Below are positions 6,436 through 7,594 of a stretch of 7,594 bases of DNA, piece after piece. Origin of the DNA: Candidatus Poseidoniaceae archaeon (GTDB lineage Archaea > Thermoplasmatota > Poseidoniia > Poseidoniales > Poseidoniaceae); contig DUHJ01000164.1 in the NCBI GenBank assembly GCA_013330925.1, forward strand, positions 1 through 7,594. Direction: 5' to 3'. How positions within the stretch are numbered: position 1 is the stretch's first letter; every line of letters starts with the position of its first letter. Below the pieces are notes generated by a model. The model was given only the letters and a program-made list of their open reading frames with translations, ran no database searches and was not told the origin of the DNA. The position numbers and the translations under genes are program-made.

Positions 6436-7038
6436 ATGGCCATGTGGTGCGCGATTCGGACCTATGCAGCACACGCGGACGAACTAGGCAACGCCCGCCC
6501 CACCCGCCCGATTTTCTTCACCAAACCCGCCGGTTGCCTGTCCACGAGCAACATCGTCGACGTGACCGGGCACGACGGTGAAATCCATCACGAGGTCGAG
6601 CTTGTGCTCAAATTGTGTGAAGGGGGGGAAGTCACCCACGTGGCTGTGGGTCTGGACCTCACCGACCGTGCCGCCCAACAAGAGGCTCGACCGGAGGGCC
6701 TTCCATGGGCCCGCGGAAAGGCGTTCCGAGGGGCTGCTCGCCTGGGAGGCTTTGTGCCTTGGACGCAGAGCGTGGAGGGTTTGTCCACCTCAGGGCTGCG
6801 CCTTGAATTGCGGATCGACGGTGAAGTCCGCCAATCTGCGGCCATCGCGTCGATGTCGATTCCACCGTCCCGTCTGCTGGACGATTTGCAGGACTGGGCG
6901 CCGCTGCAAGACGGCGATTTGGTCTTCACCGGAACCCCTTCGGGCGTGGGTCAATTGCACCCAGGAACCCATCTGGAGGCCGTCTTGATGGACGACAACT
7001 CGGCCGTTCTGTCCGGTTTGGACCTCCGTTGTGTTTGA
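6436..7038 (+). CDS. Fumarylacetoacetate hydrolase family protein (FAHD1/YcgM-like)
   Basis: A 200-residue cytosolic enzyme of the FAH fold, of the short FAHD1/YcgM kind, which hydrolyses acylpyruvates or decarboxylates oxaloacetate. Metal ligands are visible: Glu53 and Glu55 in HHEVELVLKL (51-60) and Asp74 in GLDLTDR (72-78). His13 and Glu16 in TYAAHADELG correspond to the catalytic His-Glu pair of FAHD1, and Lys95 in the WARGKAF segment matches the conserved lysine. TGTPSGVG (165-172) is the family's glycine loop. Departures: IRT in place of the usual GRN before the Tyr-Ala pair, and Ala79 where an Asp usually follows the Arg of the TxRD motif. The catalytic set looks intact, so activity is plausible; the substrate cannot be read from sequence. 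ATG 6442, two codons in, is an alternative start. It stands divergent from the PUA gene and 53 bp before the S8e start. Confidence 0.9.
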   Translation: MAMWCAIRTYAAHADELGNARPTRPIFFTKPAGCLSTSNIVDVTGHDGEIHHEVELVLKLCEGGEVTHVAVGLDLTDRAAQQEARPEGLPWARGKAFRGAARLGGFVPWTQSVEGLSTSGLRLELRIDGEVRQSAAIASMSIPPSRLLDDLQDWAPLQDGDLVFTGTPSGVGQLHPGTHLEAVLMDDNSAVLSGLDLRCV

Positions 7039-7046
7039 GGGTGGGC

Positions 7047-7054
7047 TTCATATA
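7047..7054 (+). promoter_or_regulatory. TATA box (box A) for the S8e gene
   Basis: TTCATATA is the clearest A/T-rich block near a gene start in this window. Transcription beginning about 25 bp downstream, near 7077, would give a short leader of about 15 nt that still includes the GAGGTG ribosome site. It supports an independent S8e-SRP19 transcript. Confidence 0.5.
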
Positions 7055-7077
7055 CGCCGCGTCGGTCGGCAGCCTGC

Positions 7078-7083
7078 GAGGTG
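7078..7083 (+). promoter_or_regulatory. Ribosome binding site of the S8e gene
   Basis: GAGGTG lies 8 nt before ATG 7092. It favours this start over the longer open frame that reaches back into the FAH gene. Confidence 0.65.
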
Positions 7084-7091
7084 AACCTTTC

Positions 7092-7472
7092 ATGGCACAA
7101 TGGCACGGCATCTCTCGACGCAAGACCAGCGGCGGTCGCCGAGTTCAGGCTCGCGGCAAGCGCAAGACGGAAATCTCCAGCGAGAAGCAATTCGCGCTCG
7201 TTGGAGAACCCAAGCGCAAGATCTACCGCAAGGCCGGTGGCAACACCATGGTTCGTGTCATGGCCGAGAACCGAGTGGCCATCGCCGATCCTGCAAAAGG
7301 CACCACCAAGATGGGGACCATCATGAGCGTCGTCGAAAACGAATCCGACCCGAACTACGTTCGTCGGAACATCCTCGTGAAGGGCGCCATCATCGAGACC
7401 GACAAGGGTCGCGTGCGCATCACCTCCCGACCCGGAAAGGACGGGGTCATCAACGGCGTGCTCGTCGAGTGA
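7092..7472 (+). CDS. rps8e: Small ribosomal subunit protein S8e
   Basis: The 126-residue product is the archaeal/eukaryotic 30S/40S protein S8e, at the usual archaeal length. The N-terminus WHGISRRKTSGGRR (residues 4-17) is the family signature, followed by a basic stretch (to about residue 24). GGNTMVRVM (49-57) and the NYVRRNILVKGAIIETDKG segment (about 86-104) form the conserved beta-rich core, and the protein ends with NGVLVE. It binds 16S rRNA as a part of the small subunit. The gene has its own TATA-like box and ribosome site, and SRP19 follows after 54 nt, a translation and protein-export pairing. Confidence 0.97.
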   Translation: MAQWHGISRRKTSGGRRVQARGKRKTEISSEKQFALVGEPKRKIYRKAGGNTMVRVMAENRVAIADPAKGTTKMGTIMSVVENESDPNYVRRNILVKGAIIETDKGRVRITSRPGKDGVINGVLVE

Positions 7473-7526
7473 GGCCCCTGACCCGGGTCCACATGGACCT
7501 GAAGCACAGGAGCAAGAGGCGGGCAC

Positions 7527-7594
7527 ATGGACCATGACCCGGACCGCTTGACGTTGTGGCCGTCGTACTTCGACGTCCGCCGCTCTCGTCGATC
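7527..7594 (+). CDS. srp19: Signal recognition particle protein SRP19, N-terminal fragment (cut by window end)
   Basis: Only 22 full codons are present, but LTLWPSYFDVRRSRR (residues 8-22) matches the SRP19 N-terminus, in which a Trp-Pro-x-Tyr strand is followed by a basic run that contacts SRP RNA. SRP19 binds helices 6 and 8 of 7S RNA and prepares it for SRP54; it exists in archaea and eukaryotes but not bacteria. GAGG at 7516-7519 is 7 nt before the ATG. The rest of the gene is beyond the window. Confidence 0.8.
   Translation, partial: MDHDPDRLTLWPSYFDVRRSRR

Noticed and set aside
1..7594. CRISPR arrays, tRNA or rRNA genes, insertion sequences, attachment sites
   Set aside because: I found no regularly spaced direct repeats, no tRNA-like cloverleaf, no transposase or integrase motif and no terminal inverted repeats; genes fill nearly all the sequence.

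Overview
The window is GC-rich, almost fully coding, and archaeal. Ribosomal protein S8e is followed by the first codons of SRP19, and there is an archaeal/eukaryotic-type PUA protein of the Tma20/MCT-1 kind. A secreted protein ends in a PGF-CTERM archaeosortase signal, which points to Euryarchaeota. GC-rich coding, acidic proteins with single membrane anchors and this tail suggest a planktonic marine group such as Poseidoniales (Marine Group II). The phylum is well supported; the finer placement is inference.

Layout. (1) 7-5256, plus strand: five tightly spaced genes that look like one operon. They encode a two-helix membrane protein with a GPxGPP-repeat tail, a DUF4126 polytopic membrane protein, a TTG-started protein with an N-terminal SAP domain, acidic linker, one membrane helix and a roughly 550-residue outer domain, a ParA-family ATPase, and a 131-residue protein. 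The last begins with a near-perfect copy of the N-terminal ParA-activating peptide of ParB but has no ParB body. The last three genes touch or overlap. (2) 5242-6361, minus strand: a secreted PGF-CTERM protein, whose end overlaps the operon end by 15 bp, and upstream of it the PUA protein gene. (3) 6436-7038, plus strand: a short fumarylacetoacetate-hydrolase-family enzyme, divergent from the PUA gene. (4) 7047-7594, plus strand: promoter, S8e, then SRP19 cut by the window end.

The part most worth attention is the SAP-membrane protein / ParA / ParB-N-peptide trio. The sequence supports a hypothesis of a membrane-linked DNA- or cargo-positioning system in which the DNA-binding ParB body is missing and a membrane-anchored SAP protein might supply DNA contact. 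This is inferred from domains and gene order; no function has been shown. The right half is ordinary translation and metabolism.
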